From a virus: a stretch of 20,318 bases of DNA. The position numbers were made by a program, and so were the translations under genes. Below, one piece after another: positions 6,097 to 12,162 of this stretch. The DNA lies in the IMG/VR virus record IMGVR_UViG_3300040801_000403, positions 1 to 20,318 of that record; one strand, given 5' to 3'. Below the pieces are notes generated by a model that made no database searches, had not been told where the DNA came from, and worked only from the letters and a program-made list of their open reading frames with translations. How positions within the stretch are numbered: the first letter of the stretch is position 1; every line of letters begins with the position of its first letter.

Positions 6097-6658
6097 TCGC
6101 AAAGGCGGTCGCCCGCGCAAAAGCGGACCCCGCGAGCCGTCCGGGCGGATCAGCCGCCGCAAGTCGTCCACCATGGACCGCATCGAAGAGGCGACATTCG
6201 CCGAAATGCCGCACCAGCACGCACTACAGCGCCGCGCGCGCGCCCTCGGTCATGTCGTGACCGGCCCGATCACGCGGGCGCAGGCCGAGCAGTGGGAGCT
6301 GCAAGGATGCGGCGACATCCTCGGCGAAATGCGGCTGCGCGGGCAGATCACGCGGGAGCAGGAGCAGGCGGGCCGATCTTACGCCCAGGCATGGGAGCGG
6401 TATCGGGTGCTCTGCGGCCTTCCGGCTGGCACGCCCTCCGGGCCTTCGTATGGCGCTGTCCGGGGTGGCGGGCCTGATCCGGACCCGGAGACGGCGAGGC
6501 AGGCGCGAGACCGTTATGCGGCGATGGTGGCAATCCTCGACGCTGGCGGCGCGGCGATGCGTCGAGCCGTAGACCGTGTGGCGCTGCGCGATCGGCCCGC
6601 GACCGTGAACCTTGTGTCGCTCGGCCTTGCGGCGCTGGCGGAAAAAAACTGGCGCTAA
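6083..6658 (+). CDS. Hypothetical basic N-terminus protein (191 aa)
   Basis: 191 residues from ATG 6083, with GGGAGG at 6071-6076 upstream; an earlier in-frame ATG at 6047 lies inside the previous gene. The first 35 residues are strongly basic (GKGDRKGGRPRKSGPREP), with a GRP core as in DNA-binding AT-hook-like tails. The rest is helical-looking: ITRAQAEQWELQGCGDI near residues 64-80, an EQAGRSYAQAWERYRVLCGL segment, then a Gly/Pro linker and a C-terminal helix pair. The function is unknown. Proteins with this start are common in phages of alphaproteobacteria, in my recollection without assigned function. It is the last gene before an inverted-repeat promoter region, which begins at its final codons. 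Confidence 0.72.
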   Translation: MGKGDRKGGRPRKSGPREPSGRISRRKSSTMDRIEEATFAEMPHQHALQRRARALGHVVTGPITRAQAEQWELQGCGDILGEMRLRGQITREQEQAGRSYAQAWERYRVLCGLPAGTPSGPSYGAVRGGGPDPDPETARQARDRYAAMVAILDAGGAAMRRAVDRVALRDRPATVNLVSLGLAALAEKNWR

Positions 6659-6695
6659 GCGCACTTTTCCCCTTGCGGACCATGTGCGCTTAGCG
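6653..6695 (+). promoter_or_regulatory. Perfect 12-bp inverted repeat, candidate operator
   Basis: CGCTAAGCGCAC (6653-6664) and GTGCGCTTAGCG (6684-6695) are exact reverse complements separated by 19 bases. Each half itself contains a near-palindrome CGCT-A-AGCG. The right arm ends directly at the candidate -10 of the promoter below and the left arm overlaps the preceding stop. The layout is that of an operator for a dimeric or tetrameric regulator. The XRE-like HTH encoded about 200 bases downstream is the obvious candidate to bind it. A transcription terminator is less likely because the spacer is long and no T-run follows. Confidence 0.65.
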
Positions 6696-6701
6696 TATCT
6701 A
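6673..6701 (+). promoter_or_regulatory. Candidate promoter for the 56-aa/HTH gene pair
   Basis: TTGCGG at 6673-6678 and TATCTA at 6696-6701 are 17 bases apart, the optimal sigma70 spacing; a TATAGG at 6700 is an alternative -10. The -35 lies in the spacer of the inverted repeat and the -10 abuts its right arm. A strong AAGGAGAG ribosome site and ATG 6731 follow. Match to consensus is only partial, so this rests mainly on placement. Confidence 0.4.
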
Positions 6702-6730
6702 TAGGTCATCGCAAGCAAGGAGAGACCGAG

Positions 6731-6901
6731 ATGACCGACGTTTTCGCAGTTTGCCAGTGCGACCTGATCCGTCGCCTTGGAGCACCGCAAAACGAGCGAA
6801 TGCTTGAAACGGGCTTTGCAACCGCCGGGAAGGCGATGGACAGGGCAAACGAACTCCGCCGCGCCGACCGGCACCACAGCTATCTTGTCGGCTTGGAATG
6901 A
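6731..6901 (+). CDS. Small hypothetical protein (56 aa) upstream of HTH gene
   Basis: 56 residues from ATG 6731, preceded by AAGGAGAG at 6717-6724 at good spacing, ending at TGA 6899-6901 where the HTH gene starts (ATGA at 6898). It begins MTDVFAVCQCDLIRRLGAPQ and ends with RRADRHHSYLVGLE. Two Cys lie close together (CQC) and a His pair is near the end. No family is recognised. It is first in a two-gene unit behind the operator/promoter. A co-regulator or antirepressor role would fit the context but is speculation. Confidence 0.7.
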   Translation: MTDVFAVCQCDLIRRLGAPQNERMLETGFATAGKAMDRANELRRADRHHSYLVGLE

Positions 6902-7092
6902 CCGCCGACCAGTTCCGCGAGGCCCGGCAATCGCTGGGCCTTAGCGCGTCCGACATGGCCGCCGCGCTTGGCTTCTCCCGCACCGCGACCGTCTACGAGA
7001 TCGAAAGCGGTCGACGCAAGATCGGCGCACCGGCCGCGCGTTTGGTCTGCGCGTATCTCGACGGATACCGCCCGCCAGACTGGCCCAGTTGA
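6898..7092 (+). CDS. XRE-like helix-turn-helix regulator (64 aa)
   Basis: 64 residues, essentially one HTH domain. TADQFREARQSLGLSASDMA forms helices 1-2, then AALGFSRTATVYEIESGRR gives the turn and recognition helix (residues about 18-40), with conserved-type Leu-Gly-Phe and Glu-Ser-Gly-Arg positions. A last helix APAARLVCAYLDG follows. This is the classical Cro/XRE layout, except that the loop before YEIESG is Arg-Thr-Ala-Thr. It is start-coupled to the 56-residue gene (ATGA). It is likely the regulator acting on the inverted-repeat operator upstream, and perhaps also the switch between the early and late blocks. The protein is very short and lacks a C-terminal dimerisation domain beyond the HTH, as in Cro-type proteins. 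Confidence 0.78.
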   Translation: MTADQFREARQSLGLSASDMAAALGFSRTATVYEIESGRRKIGAPAARLVCAYLDGYRPPDWPS

Positions 7093-7117
7093 CAGGTTTC
7101 TGACTTTGGTCCAGTAT
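7089..7117 (+). promoter_or_regulatory. Possible promoter at the end of the HTH gene
   Basis: TTGACA at 7089-7094 is a perfect -35 match overlapping the HTH gene stop. CAGTAT at 7112-7117 is 17 bases away but is a weak -10; TATCAT at 7115 is a better -10 with a long 20-base spacer. It points rightward into the structured gap and the packaging genes, so it could start the late transcript, but a terminator-like stem lies 30 bases beyond. Confidence 0.3.
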
Positions 7118-7146
7118 CATCGCGCGCGGCGCAGTTCGCCGCAAAG

Positions 7147-7171
7147 AAAGGCCCGCCATTGCGCGGGCTTT
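7147..7171 (+). terminator. Terminator-like hairpin in the early/late gap
   Basis: AAAGGCCCGC at 7147-7156 pairs with GCGGGCTTT at 7163-7171 around the loop CATTGC, a 9-bp stem with one bulged G. The stem ends in TTT, then CGCCTTTCC, so the U tract is interrupted. It follows the HTH gene by 54 bases and is well placed to end the early transcript. Confidence 0.5.
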
Positions 7172-7212
7172 CGCCTTTCCGGTGGGCCGCCGTTTCCCTT
7201 GCTCGCGGCGGC

Positions 7213-7390
7213 CCTCCCGAGCGGCGGCGTCCGGACGCCAGAGGCCCATAACTATGCCGGGTGGTAGTGGCTTAGCCCGGCCCGCTCAAATACCCCGCCT
7301 TTCTGGTGGGTGCGCCAAGGCTGGGCAGACCCCGGCGCCGCAAATGGGCTGGGCAGAAAACCCGGCCGGCGCATCCTCCCGAGCGGCGGC
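7213..7390 (+). repeat. 16-bp direct repeats with internal 11-bp repeats
   Basis: CCTCCCGAGCGGCGGC occurs exactly at 7213-7228 and again at 7375-7390, offset 162 bases. Between them GGCTGGGCAGA occurs at 7319-7329 and 7347-7357, each followed by a run of C and a CCGG. The exact 16-mer could be a trace of duplication or insertion, or protein-binding sites near the packaging genes. Confidence 0.6.
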
Positions 7391-7484
7391 TAGTATCTCA
7401 CAACTCACAGGCCCTGCCAGCCGCGTGACGCACCTCGCGCAACGCAAGGCCGTCGCTCAACTTTCAAAGCGAGAAGGAAAGACC

Positions 7485-7523
7485 ATGCCGAAGAAGTGCA
7501 AGGGCAAGGGACGGAAGAAGTAG
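7485..7523 (+). CDS. Possible 12-residue Lys/Cys micro-ORF upstream of TerS
   Basis: ATG 7485 opens a 12-codon frame (MPKKCKGKGRKK) ending TAG 7521-7523, with AAGGA at 7474-7478 six bases upstream, a better ribosome site than many larger genes here. Eight of twelve residues are Lys or Arg. It could be a leader peptide controlling the TerS gene 19 bases downstream, a tiny nucleic-acid-binding peptide, or a relic of the end of a longer frame open from 7182. Confidence 0.35.
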   Translation: MPKKCKGKGRKK

Positions 7524-7542
7524 CTTCATAGGATAGAAAAAG

Positions 7543-7905
7543 ATGCAGGGCGTAGAGCACAAGCCGACCGACGAAGCGCGCGATCTGGTTAAGCGCATGG
7601 TGATGGCGGGCATTCCGCAAGAGAACATCGCGCGCGTTGTCGGCATTGCCCTGAGCACTCTGCACAAATACTACCGCGAAGAGCTGGACACAGCCGCAGA
7701 CCAGGCGACAGCCCAAGTCGCCCGCACGCTGTTTGCCAAGGCCACGGACCAAGAGATGACCGGCCCCAGCGTGACTGCGGCGATCTTCTGGCTCAAGACG
7801 CGTGCAGGATGGCGCGAGACCGACCGGCACGAGATCACGGGGGGAGACGGCGGCCCGATTGAGCACAGCATTGCCGTCGACTGGATAAAACCGGAGAAAC
7901 ACTGA
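7543..7905 (+). CDS. terS: Small terminase subunit-like DNA-binding protein
   Basis: 120 residues from ATG 7543 (AGGA nine bases upstream). Residues about 10-46 are a helix-turn-helix: DEARDLVKRMVMAGIPQENI, then ARVVGIALSTLHKYYREEL. A helical middle follows (AQVARTLFAKA), then the conserved-looking AAIFWLKTRAGWRETDRHE (79-97) and an acidic/Gly tail GGDGGPIEH. This pattern is widespread in small phage proteins next to large terminases and is usually taken as the DNA-recognition subunit. The role would be choosing the packaging start and delivering DNA to the motor. Its stop shares a base with the next start (TGATG). The one-gene gap to TerL is unusual but not rare. An unrelated HTH regulator is the alternative. 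Confidence 0.7.
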   Translation: MQGVEHKPTDEARDLVKRMVMAGIPQENIARVVGIALSTLHKYYREELDTAADQATAQVARTLFAKATDQEMTGPSVTAAIFWLKTRAGWRETDRHEITGGDGGPIEHSIAVDWIKPEKH

Positions 7906-8189
7906 TGGGCATCACCAGCGTAACTTTTGGCACTCGCGACCCGGCTGGCGTTGTTCATCGCGGCCTTCCGCGCGTCTCCGAGAGCCTGGACGGATCGGCT
8001 GCCAGCGCAGCCACCACTGGCGCCGCGCGGCTAGGCGAGGTCGCGCGGATCGCATGCCAGAACGCGGCATGGGTGACTGTCGGGACGTCTCCAACGGCGT
8101 CGGTCGGCACGACGTGGTACATTCCGGCCGGTGGTGTGCTCGACCTCGAGATGGCCGCCGGGCACAAGGTGGCCGTTCTCGAAGCGTGA
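7905..8189 (+). CDS. Small beta-rich protein between TerS and TerL (94 aa)
   Basis: 94 residues from ATG 7905 (TGATG joint, GGAGAA six bases upstream). The second half alternates hydrophobic and small residues: ARIACQNAAWVTVGTSPTAS, then WYIPAGGVLDLEMAAGHKVA and VLEA. Such Cys-x-x-Ala-Ala, VGTSPTAS and AGHKVAV spacings resemble small beta-sandwich or barrel proteins encoded by many phages beside head genes, often of unknown or decoration/fibre-related role. No enzyme motif is seen. The TerL GTG overlaps its stop (GTGA at 8186). A minor virion protein is my best guess. Confidence 0.7.
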   Translation: MGITSVTFGTRDPAGVVHRGLPRVSESLDGSAASAATTGAARLGEVARIACQNAAWVTVGTSPTASVGTTWYIPAGGVLDLEMAAGHKVAVLEA

Positions 8190-9451
8190 CCCGCGTTGAG
8201 TTCCCGGACTATTTTCGCGAGTTCACGCGCTCGGCCAGATACAAGGGTCTGTATGGCGGGCGCGGCTCGGGGAAGTCGCACTGTTTCGCGGGGTATGCGA
8301 TCCTGCGCGCGGCGAGCGAGCCGGGCTTGCGCATTGTCTGCGTTCGCGAGGTGCAGCGCTCCATTGCGGACAGTGTGAAGCAGCTTCTGGAGGACAAGAT
8401 TGTCGCGTTCGGGCTGGGCGAGTTCTTCAAGAGCACGGACGTTGAGATCACCGGCCGCAATGGCTCAAAGATTATCTTTCGCGGCATGCAGAACCACACG
8501 GCGGCAAGCATCAAGTCGCTGGAGGGATATCACGTCGCTTGGGTGGAAGAAGCGCAGACGATCTCGCAGAGATCGCTTGATCTACTGACGCCGACGATCC
8601 GCGAGAAGAGATCGGAGCTTTGGTTCTCGTGGAACCCTGAGAACCCGGACGATCCGGTTGACCTGATGCTGCGGCACTCGGCGCCCGATGATGCGATCAT
8701 TAGCCGGGTGAACTGGGACGACAACCCGTGGTTCCCCGACGAGCTGCGTGCAGATATGGAGCGCGATCGCAAGCGCGACCCGGACAAGTACGCGCATGTG
8801 TGGGAGGGCGAATACAGGAGCCTTAGCGAGGCGCGCGTGTTCCGCAACTGGCGCGTCGGAGAGCTGGACGTACCCGACGACGTGGTCTGGTTCTACGGCG
8901 CCGACTGGGGCTTTGCGCAGGACGAAACGGCAGCCGTTCGGTGCTGCATGCCGGGAAAAGATACGCTTTACGTTGACGCTGAGGTCTACGGCCTGGGCAT
9001 CCCGACTGATGCTCTTCCGGGCTTTCTGGCGGGTCTACCAGACGCGACGCGCTGGCCGATGCGAGGCGACAACGCCAGACCGGAGACAATCGACTACGTG
9101 CGCCGCAACGGCTTCAAGAGGCTTGTTCCTTGCAAGAAGGGCAGGGGCAGCGTTGAGGACGGCATCACGTTCCTGCAAGGCATGGATATCGTGGTGCACC
9201 CGAACTGTGTAAATCTGATCCGCGAGCTTCGCGGCTACGCATACAGGACTGACCCTCGGACCGAAGAAGTCCTTCCGGTTATCGAGGACAAGAACAACCA
9301 CGCAATCGACGCGCTGCGATATGCCGTTGAAGGCCTGCACCGGCGCGGCAAGCGGATCGTGAAGCAGCCGCCCAAGCGCGAAGAATACCTGAAGCCGCCG
9401 CCCGATTATCGAAGCCGGCACCGTGAGACGCAATCGTGGAAGGTGGCCTGA
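8186..9451 (+). CDS. terL: Large terminase subunit (ATPase/nuclease)
   Basis: 421 residues, the DNA-packaging motor. The ATPase domain has Walker A GGRGSGKS at 24-31, Walker B HVAWVEEA at 116-123 with catalytic Glu, and the coupling-type FSWNPENP at 147-154. The C-terminal RNase H-like nuclease has Asp240 (YGADWGFAQDE), DAEVYG (264-269), Asp295 (RGDNARPE) and Asp376 (NHAIDALRYA), the expected acidic cluster. Length and order fit the PBSX/Terminase_3 type family. GTG 8186 is chosen: it overlaps the preceding stop, and the frame upstream to 8054 would add a Gly/Arg-rich shadow of the previous gene. The motor would cut concatemeric DNA and pump it through the portal encoded next. Its stop shares a base with the portal start. 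Confidence 0.95.
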   Translation: MTRVEFPDYFREFTRSARYKGLYGGRGSGKSHCFAGYAILRAASEPGLRIVCVREVQRSIADSVKQLLEDKIVAFGLGEFFKSTDVEITGRNGSKIIFRGMQNHTAASIKSLEGYHVAWVEEAQTISQRSLDLLTPTIREKRSELWFSWNPENPDDPVDLMLRHSAPDDAIISRVNWDDNPWFPDELRADMERDRKRDPDKYAHVWEGEYRSLSEARVFRNWRVGELDVPDDVVWFYGADWGFAQDETAAVRCCMPGKDTLYVDAEVYGLGIPTDALPGFLAGLPDATRWPMRGDNARPETIDYVRRNGFKRLVPCKKGRGSVEDGITFLQGMDIVVHPNCVNLIRELRGYAYRTDPRTEEVLPVIEDKNNHAIDALRYAVEGLHRRGKRIVKQPPKREEYLKPPPDYRSRHRETQSWKVA

Positions 9452-11268
9452 TGCTCGACCTGAACAAGCTCAAGGTGCTAGTCGAGAACTCGGCAGACCT
9501 GACCAGCACGGCGCGTCTGCTGTCCGAGCGGGATCGGGACTACTACGACGGCCACCAGTGGACGCAGGAAGAGATAAGCGTTCTGCAGCGCAGGCGGCAA
9601 CCGGTCATTACGATCAACCGTATCAAGCGGAAGGTCGACGCAATGGTCGGTCTGGAACAGCGCAGCCGAGTGGACCCGCGCGCTTACCCGCGGATGCCTG
9701 GCGACGACGATGCTGCCGATGCCGCGACCAAGGCGCTTGTGTTCGTGGACGACAACACGCGGTTTGATCTCAAGCGCTCGCATGCGTTCGAGGATGCGCT
9801 CGTTTACGGATACGGCGGTGTGGAGGTTATCGCCGAAGAAAAGCGCGGCCGCATGGAGATCGTCGTCAACCGCCTGCGCTGGGAGGAGATATTCTTTGAC
9901 CCTCACAGCCGCGAGCGCGACTTTTCCGATGCGGCCTACATGGGCGTTCAGAAGTGGATGAGCCTGGACGCTGCCATGTCGTGGCTCGCGCCAATGTGGG
10001 AAGGCGACGAGGCGGAGCTTGAAAGGATGCTCACGCAGTCTTTCCGGCAGACACAGGAGGGCGAGACCTACGACGACCGGCCGCAGCACTCGAACAGCTA
10101 TCGATGGGCCGATGAGCGCTACAAGCGCGTCCGTGTGGCGCAGATGTACTATGAGCGCGCCGGGCAGTGGCATTTGGCGATTTTCTGCGGCGGCGGCGAG
10201 ATCATGAACGACGTCTCGCCCTACTATGACGAAGACGGCAAGCCTTGCTGCCCGATGGAGCTATTCACAGCCTACATCGACCGGGAGAACCAGCGCTACG
10301 GCGTCGTGCGCGACATGATCTCGGCACAGGACGAGATCAACAAACGCCGGTCGAAGCTTCTGCACCAGCTGAACAGCCGCCAAACGCTTGGCGTAAAGGG
10401 CGCTGTTGACAGTGTGGACGAAATGAAGCGCGAGCTCGCCGCGCCAGACGGGCACGTCGATGTGAACGTGGAGGCGTTCGAGGACGCTGCGCGGGCCGGC
10501 ATGCGGCCTTTCGAGATCGTGCAGAACCAAGACCAGACAAGCGGGCAGTTTTCGCTTCTGAGTGAGGCGAAGGGCGAGATTGATATGGTCGGACCGAACG
10601 CTGCGCTGATGGGCGAAAGCGGCGACAGCGCAAGCGGGCGGGCGATCCTGGCGCAGCAGCAGGCGGGCTTTGCCGAGCTTGCGCCGGTCTATGACAGCCT
10701 GCGCGACTGGACGGTGCGGGTGTATCGCGCGATGTGGGCGCGCATTCGGCAATTCTGGCAGGAGGAGCGCTGGGTGCGCGTGACGGATGAGGCGGGCCGC
10801 GCCGAGTTTGTCGGGCTCAATCGCGTGGTCGGGCAGGCGCCTGTGATGGACATGATGGGCAACGTGGTCGCGGTGCAGCCGCAAGTCGAAAACCCGATCG
10901 CGGAGTTGGACGTTGACATCATCATCGAGGAAGCGCCCGACTTCGTGACGCTGCGCCAAGAAGAGTTCCAGCAGCTATCGGAGCTTGCGCAGCGGGGCAT
11001 TCCGGTCCCGCCCGAGATGATCATCGAGGCGTCGAGTGTGCGCAACAAGGCGCGGCTTCTGGAGATGATGCAGGAACAGCGCGAGCAGATGCAGCAAGCG
11101 CAGATGATGCAGGCGCAGCAAGAGGCGCAGACGCAGCAAGCGGAGGCGCGTGCCAGCGTCGCGAAGGACATGGCGTCTGCCCAGAAGACGCTGGCCGAGG
11201 TCGATGAGACCCGCGCCGACACGTTCAAGACCATGATCGAGGCGCGGCGCCTCGGGATGGGCTTCTGA
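9451..11268 (+). CDS. P22-type portal protein
   Basis: 605 residues from ATG 9451 (TGATG joint, GGAAGGTGG four bases upstream; the GTG at 9436 is inside TerL). Features of P22-like portals are an N-terminal RDRDYYDGHQWT (27-38), the PVITINRIKRKVDAMVGLEQ block (51-70), SHAFEDALVYGYGGVEVI (110-127), a WEEIFFDPHSRERDFSDAAY segment (144-163) and YIDRENQRYGVVRDMISAQD, where the chain returns to the wing. Residues about 539-565 are Gln/Met-rich, helical, comparable in place to the barrel of P22 portal. It is shorter than P22 gp1 (725 residues). The dodecameric ring would sit at one capsid vertex, join TerL during packaging and later the gp4-like neck protein. Confidence 0.93.
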   Translation: MLDLNKLKVLVENSADLTSTARLLSERDRDYYDGHQWTQEEISVLQRRRQPVITINRIKRKVDAMVGLEQRSRVDPRAYPRMPGDDDAADAATKALVFVDDNTRFDLKRSHAFEDALVYGYGGVEVIAEEKRGRMEIVVNRLRWEEIFFDPHSRERDFSDAAYMGVQKWMSLDAAMSWLAPMWEGDEAELERMLTQSFRQTQEGETYDDRPQHSNSYRWADERYKRVRVAQMYYERAGQWHLAIFCGGGEIMNDVSPYYDEDGKPCCPMELFTAYIDRENQRYGVVRDMISAQDEINKRRSKLLHQLNSRQTLGVKGAVDSVDEMKRELAAPDGHVDVNVEAFEDAARAGMRPFEIVQNQDQTSGQFSLLSEAKGEIDMVGPNAALMGESGDSASGRAILAQQQAGFAELAPVYDSLRDWTVRVYRAMWARIRQFWQEERWVRVTDEAGRAEFVGLNRVVGQAPVMDMMGNVVAVQPQVENPIAELDVDIIIEEAPDFVTLRQEEFQQLSELAQRGIPVPPEMIIEASSVRNKARLLEMMQEQREQMQQAQMMQAQQEAQTQQAEARASVAKDMASAQKTLAEVDETRADTFKTMIEARRLGMGF

Positions 11269-11276
11269 ATCCCGCC

Positions 11277-11341
11277 GCCGGGGTACGGGCGTTTCGTTAG
11301 CTGCTGACGTGTGAGCAGCCCCGTCGCCGGGGTTCGGGCGT
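11277..11341 (+). repeat. Near-duplicate 16-mers around a small hairpin before scaffold gene
   Basis: GCCGGGGTACGGGCGT (11277-11292) and GCCGGGGTTCGGGCGT (11326-11341) differ at one base. Between them GCTGCT (11300-11305) pairs with AGCAGC (11314-11319) around eight bases. The whole lies in the 107-base gap between portal and scaffold genes. It may be a regulatory RNA element, a binding site or duplication scar. No T-run indicates a terminator. Confidence 0.55.
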
Positions 11342-11362
11342 GGTCGTGTCTCTCGACGTTAT

Positions 11363-11370
11363 AGGAGGTG
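11363..11370 (+). promoter_or_regulatory. Near-perfect Shine-Dalgarno site of scaffold gene
   Basis: AGGAGGTG lies five bases before ATG 11376. It decides the start over the upstream in-frame GTG at 11340 and suggests high translation of the scaffold. Confidence 0.8.
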
Positions 11371-11375
11371 CCGCT

Positions 11376-12116
11376 ATGGCGGATGACAAGTTGTCTTTCA
11401 TGGACGAAGGCGAAGCAGTTGAGCGAGGCCCGGAACAGCCGGAGCCCGAGCAACCGGAAGCGGAGCCGGTAGAGCCGGAGCCGCAGGAAAAGCAAGCCGA
11501 GGGCGAAGATCAGGGTGAGCCGCCGTCACCCGAGCCGGAAGAAGACCGCCAGGCAATCCCCATCACGGCACTATTGGAGGAGCGGGAACGTCGCCAGAAG
11601 GCCGAGCGTGAGGCGGAAGCCTTGCGCAGATGGCGCGACGAGCAGGAGCGAAAAGCACGCGAAGCCCAACAGCCCAAACCGGACTTCTACGAGGATCCGG
11701 AAAAGGCAATCGGGCATCACTTGCAGCCTGTTCAGAAGCAGGTCATGGCGACGAAGATGCAGATGAGCCGGTTTCTGGCCGAGCGCGAGTTCGGCGCGGA
11801 GACTGTGGAATCGGCAGTCAAGTGGTTCGACCAGAACCCGGAAATGTCGCATCGGTTCATCAACGAGCCTTCGCCGTTTCATGCCGCGGTCGAATACTTC
11901 AAGCGCCAGCAGTTTGCGCAGGAAGTGCAAGACCCGGAGAAATGGCGACAGCAAGAGCGCGAGCGCATCAAGGCCGAGATCATGGCCGAGATGCAGTCGC
12001 AACAGCCCTCCCAGCCTTCCGCACCGAAAGCGCCGCCCCGCTCGCTTGCCTCTGCGCAATCGACTGGGCGGGACGCAACCAAACCCGGAAGCGGTTTCGA
12101 CCGCATCTTTGAGTAA
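11376..12116 (+). CDS. Scaffolding protein (P22-type position)
   Basis: 246 residues from ATG 11376, with AGGAGGTG at 11363-11370, the best Shine-Dalgarno site in the window, implying strong expression. The N-terminus to residue about 60 is highly acidic and Pro-rich (PEQPEPEQPEAEPVEPEPQE). Residues 65-105 are a charged coiled coil (LLEERERRQKAEREAEALRR). The C-terminal half is helical (SAVKWFDQNPEMSHRFINEP), with a Gln/Pro/Ala linker and short tail GSGFDRIFE. The composition and the position between portal and coat genes identify a phage scaffold, which would direct procapsid assembly then exit. It is shorter than P22 gp8 (303 residues). An upstream in-frame start at 11340 would add 12 residues but lacks the good site. 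Confidence 0.85.
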   Translation: MADDKLSFMDEGEAVERGPEQPEPEQPEAEPVEPEPQEKQAEGEDQGEPPSPEPEEDRQAIPITALLEERERRQKAEREAEALRRWRDEQERKAREAQQPKPDFYEDPEKAIGHHLQPVQKQVMATKMQMSRFLAEREFGAETVESAVKWFDQNPEMSHRFINEPSPFHAAVEYFKRQQFAQEVQDPEKWRQQERERIKAEIMAEMQSQQPSQPSAPKAPPRSLASAQSTGRDATKPGSGFDRIFE

Positions 12117-12121
12117 CCTCG

Positions 12122-12144
12122 GCGCGGCCCGGTGATGGGCGCGC
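12122..12144 (+). other. Hairpin between scaffold and capsid genes
   Basis: GCGC-G-GCCC (12122-12130) pairs with GGGCGCGC (12137-12144) around GGTGAT, an 8-bp stem with one bulged G. It sits six bases after the scaffold stop and just before the capsid ribosome site (GGAGAA at 12152). No T-run follows. It may tune scaffold-to-capsid expression or stabilise the capsid message. Confidence 0.5.
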
Positions 12145-12162
12145 AATCATCGGAGAACTGAC

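Larger units (their letters stand above)
7093..7484 (+). other. Gene-poor, highly structured gap before terminase genes
   Basis: I see no convincing gene in about 390 bases. Open frames across it translate to Arg/Pro/Gly-rich strings, and the one on the + strand continues into a 12-codon ORF. The stretch instead holds a terminator-like stem (7147-7171), a perfect 9-bp stem GGGCCGCCG/CGGCGGCCC at 7184-7192 and 7206-7214, a 14-bp palindrome GGCGTCCGGACGCC at 7226-7239, a 6-bp stem at 7256-7261/7276-7281, and two sets of direct repeats. It may hold a packaging or termination signal, a leader RNA or debris of a lost gene. Confidence 0.55.

Noticed and set aside
7270-7310. tRNA-like stretch with a CTCAAATA loop
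   Set aside because: The flanking bases cannot form a T-arm and no acceptor or anticodon stem fits.
7182-7523. 113-codon protein across the structured gap
   Set aside because: Composition is Arg/Ala/Pro/Ser-rich with no motif, no ribosome site at its start, and it reads through stems and repeats; only its last 12 codons have a good site.
8054-8185. Upstream start for the large terminase at 8054
   Set aside because: This lies wholly inside the preceding coupled gene; GTG 8186 in a GTGA joint gives the normal TerL N-terminus before Walker A.
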